This document shows, in pieces, positions 63,452 through 64,000 of a stretch of DNA of 64,000 bases. Each line of letters opens with the position of its first letter. Positions within the stretch are counted from its first letter, which is position 1. The position numbers were made by a program, and so were the translations under genes. Under the pieces are notes generated by a model. It searched no databases. It was not told where the DNA came from and saw only the letters and a program-made list of their open reading frames with translations. Source of the DNA: Chloroflexota bacterium (lineage in GTDB: Bacteria; Chloroflexota; Anaerolineae; Anaerolineales; UBA11579); contig JABJGH010000030.1 of NCBI GenBank assembly GCA_018662365.1, positions 62,001-126,000 on the forward strand, written 5' to 3'.

Positions 63452-63515
63452 TGAACAATAGGCATTGTTCAGTTTGTTACAAATTTAGTATAAAGAAAGG
63501 ACTAACCTTTGTCAA
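63452..63515 (-). promoter_or_regulatory. strong promoter with a palindromic operator
   Basis: On the minus strand TTGACA (63515-63510), 17 bases, TATACT (63492-63487). The perfect dyad TGAACAAT-AGGC-ATTGTTCA (63452-63471) lies about 9-28 bases after the expected start, so a bound repressor would block the binding-protein operon. Confidence 0.7.
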
Positions 63516-63560
63516 ACACATGGGGTCGAAATTTATTTGATTTTTTCCTGAAACCTCCTC

Positions 63561-63598
63561 AAAAAAAAAGAGTGCGGCTCGTTTGCCACACTCTTTTT
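63561..63598 (-). terminator. terminator of the small unit at 63.6-63.75 kb
   Basis: Nine-pair stem (63570-63578 with 63585-63593, one mismatch). On the minus strand nine T follow. Confidence 0.85.
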
Positions 63599-63624
63599 CA
63601 ACTATTCAAATTAGGATAAAGTTA

Positions 63625-63720
63625 TCATTTTGAAATAAGAGTACGGCAAATTAAACCATGCTGTCGATGGTTCATTTTCACATATTTTCGCATGAATTTA
63701 CAGTTCTCTTTAATCTGCAT
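63625..63720 (-). CDS. 31-residue basic peptide gene (or small RNA)
   Basis: ATG 63720 to TGA 63625, with AGAGGA nine bases upstream. The peptide is rich in Lys/Arg/His with two Cys and an HxxH-like MNHRQHG stretch. It has its own promoter (63750-63777) and terminator (63561-63598), which define an RNA of about 180 bases. No family recognised. The unit could instead act as a noncoding RNA. Confidence 0.5.
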   Translation of the reverse strand: MQIKENCKFMRKYVKMNHRQHGLICRTLISK

Positions 63721-63749
63721 CAAAAAAATTCCTCTAAATATTTTTAGGG

Positions 63750-63777
63750 ATTATACCAAACATTGAAAAATGGTCAA
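63750..63777 (-). promoter_or_regulatory. promoter of the small transcription unit
   Basis: TTGACC (63777-63772), 16 bases, TATAAT (63755-63750) on the minus strand; expected start near 63743, 23 bases before the ATG. Confidence 0.65.
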
Positions 63778-63905
63778 TGAAATGTGGGGGACCAATCCTT
63801 GGAGTTATGGAAGGTTTTTTATGTGAAAAGGAATTAGTTGTTCAAAATATACAACTTTCTTATAAAAACAGCGTATTATTAATTAACAGAAAGGATAAAA
63901 AAACT

Positions 63906-64000
63906 ATGGAAAATTTTATTTTGCGCACTATTGTCAATGGCTTCGCACTTTACGCGGCCGTATTTATTGTTCCTGGAATCGTTCCAGAAAACCCCAGCCC
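63906..64000 (+). CDS. phage-holin superfamily IV-like membrane protein (partial, runs off the window)
   Basis: The first 31 codons from ATG 63906 (AGAAAGGAT upstream). The start RTIVNGFALYAAVFIVPGIVPEN resembles the opening helix and loop of the small four-helix family often labelled phage holin family. Only the first helix is visible; the rest lies beyond the window. Confidence 0.55.
   Translation, partial: MENFILRTIVNGFALYAAVFIVPGIVPENPS

Noticed and set aside
1..64000. CRISPR arrays, insertion sequences, rRNA and tRNA genes
   Set aside because: No regularly spaced repeats, transposase motifs or terminal inverted repeats, and no T-arm signatures were seen by eye; a dedicated search could still find a cryptic one.

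Overview
The window is about 64 kb of AT-leaning bacterial chromosome, densely packed on both strands. I see no rRNA, tRNA, insertion sequence, CRISPR array or phage module. The gene content suggests a Chloroflexota bacterium, probably Anaerolineae-like. Pointers are the many short secreted lipoproteins with Thr/Pro-rich linkers, a DUF6391 gene, a THUMP-like methyltransferase, a DUF3090/SCO1664-type gene triad, an archaeal-type NMN adenylyltransferase beside NAD synthase, and no LPS-assembly genes. This taxonomic call is inference from gene families only.

Layout. 1-1.4 kb: the 3' part of a very AT-rich AAA/ABC-type ATPase, probably an accessory (defence-like) gene. 1.7-5.6 kb: carbonic anhydrase, DoxX-like protein, dCMP deaminase, cysteine synthase and an orphan response regulator. 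5.9-7.7 kb: a two-gene ABC-2 transporter ending in a long hairpin. 7.8-8.5 kb: an ATC-hydrolase-family gene whose N-terminus looks damaged. 8.5-12.5 kb: a minus-strand NAD operon (nadM, vWA protein, pyruvate-kinase-like barrel, nadE). 12.6-16.5 kb: SDR protein, pentaheme lipoprotein cytochrome and a membrane transglutaminase. 16.75-18.7 kb: histidine phosphatase, DUF3090 and SCO1664 kinase-like triad, then homoserine dehydrogenase. 19.9-25.5 kb: redoxin, beta-propeller protein, FAD oxidoreductase, methyltransferase and membrane proteins. 25.5-27.7 kb: MarR regulator divergent from an SDR fused to a zinc-finger-like domain, with a palindromic operator between them. 27.7-34.4 kb: phosphoribosyltransferase, SGNH-like lipoprotein, frameshifted phospholipase D, HerA-type ATPase, DUF45 metallopeptidase and ICMT-like methyltransferase. 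34.4-38.1 kb: holA, DUF6391, guaA and xpt. 38.4-46 kb: maf, PBP2, rsgA, a peptide-binding lipoprotein and two paralogous lipoproteins. 46-57.5 kb: Thr/Pro lipoprotein, ABC exporter, SDR, a LuxR regulator plus HtrA-like protease pair, Eis-like acetyltransferase, SlyD-like PPIase, LysM protein, MscS channel, a secreted Cys-rich protein and GNAT. 57.6-64 kb: GT-C membrane protein, CoA-binding protein, YceI protein, a polar amino-acid ABC operon, a very small transcription unit and the start of a phage-holin-superfamily-IV-like gene.

The purine and NAD genes (xpt, guaA, nadM, nadE, maf, dCMP deaminase, APRT-like) give the window a nucleotide-metabolism flavour. The envelope genes (PBP2, lipoproteins, SBPs, exporter, MscS) describe a lipoprotein-rich surface. 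Transcription boundaries are unusually legible. Most convergent junctions carry perfect bidirectional hairpins, and several genes have a TATAAT-like -10 only 5-8 bases before the start codon, which implies leaderless mRNAs.

The items most worth a second look are: the NAD operon with a nucleophile-less NadE and two unexplained partners; the phosphatase/DUF3090/kinase-like triad; the SDR-zinc-finger fusion with its MarR operator; the leaderless promoters; the palindrome cluster ahead of the protease/regulator pair; and the 31-codon gene or small RNA at 63.6-63.75 kb.
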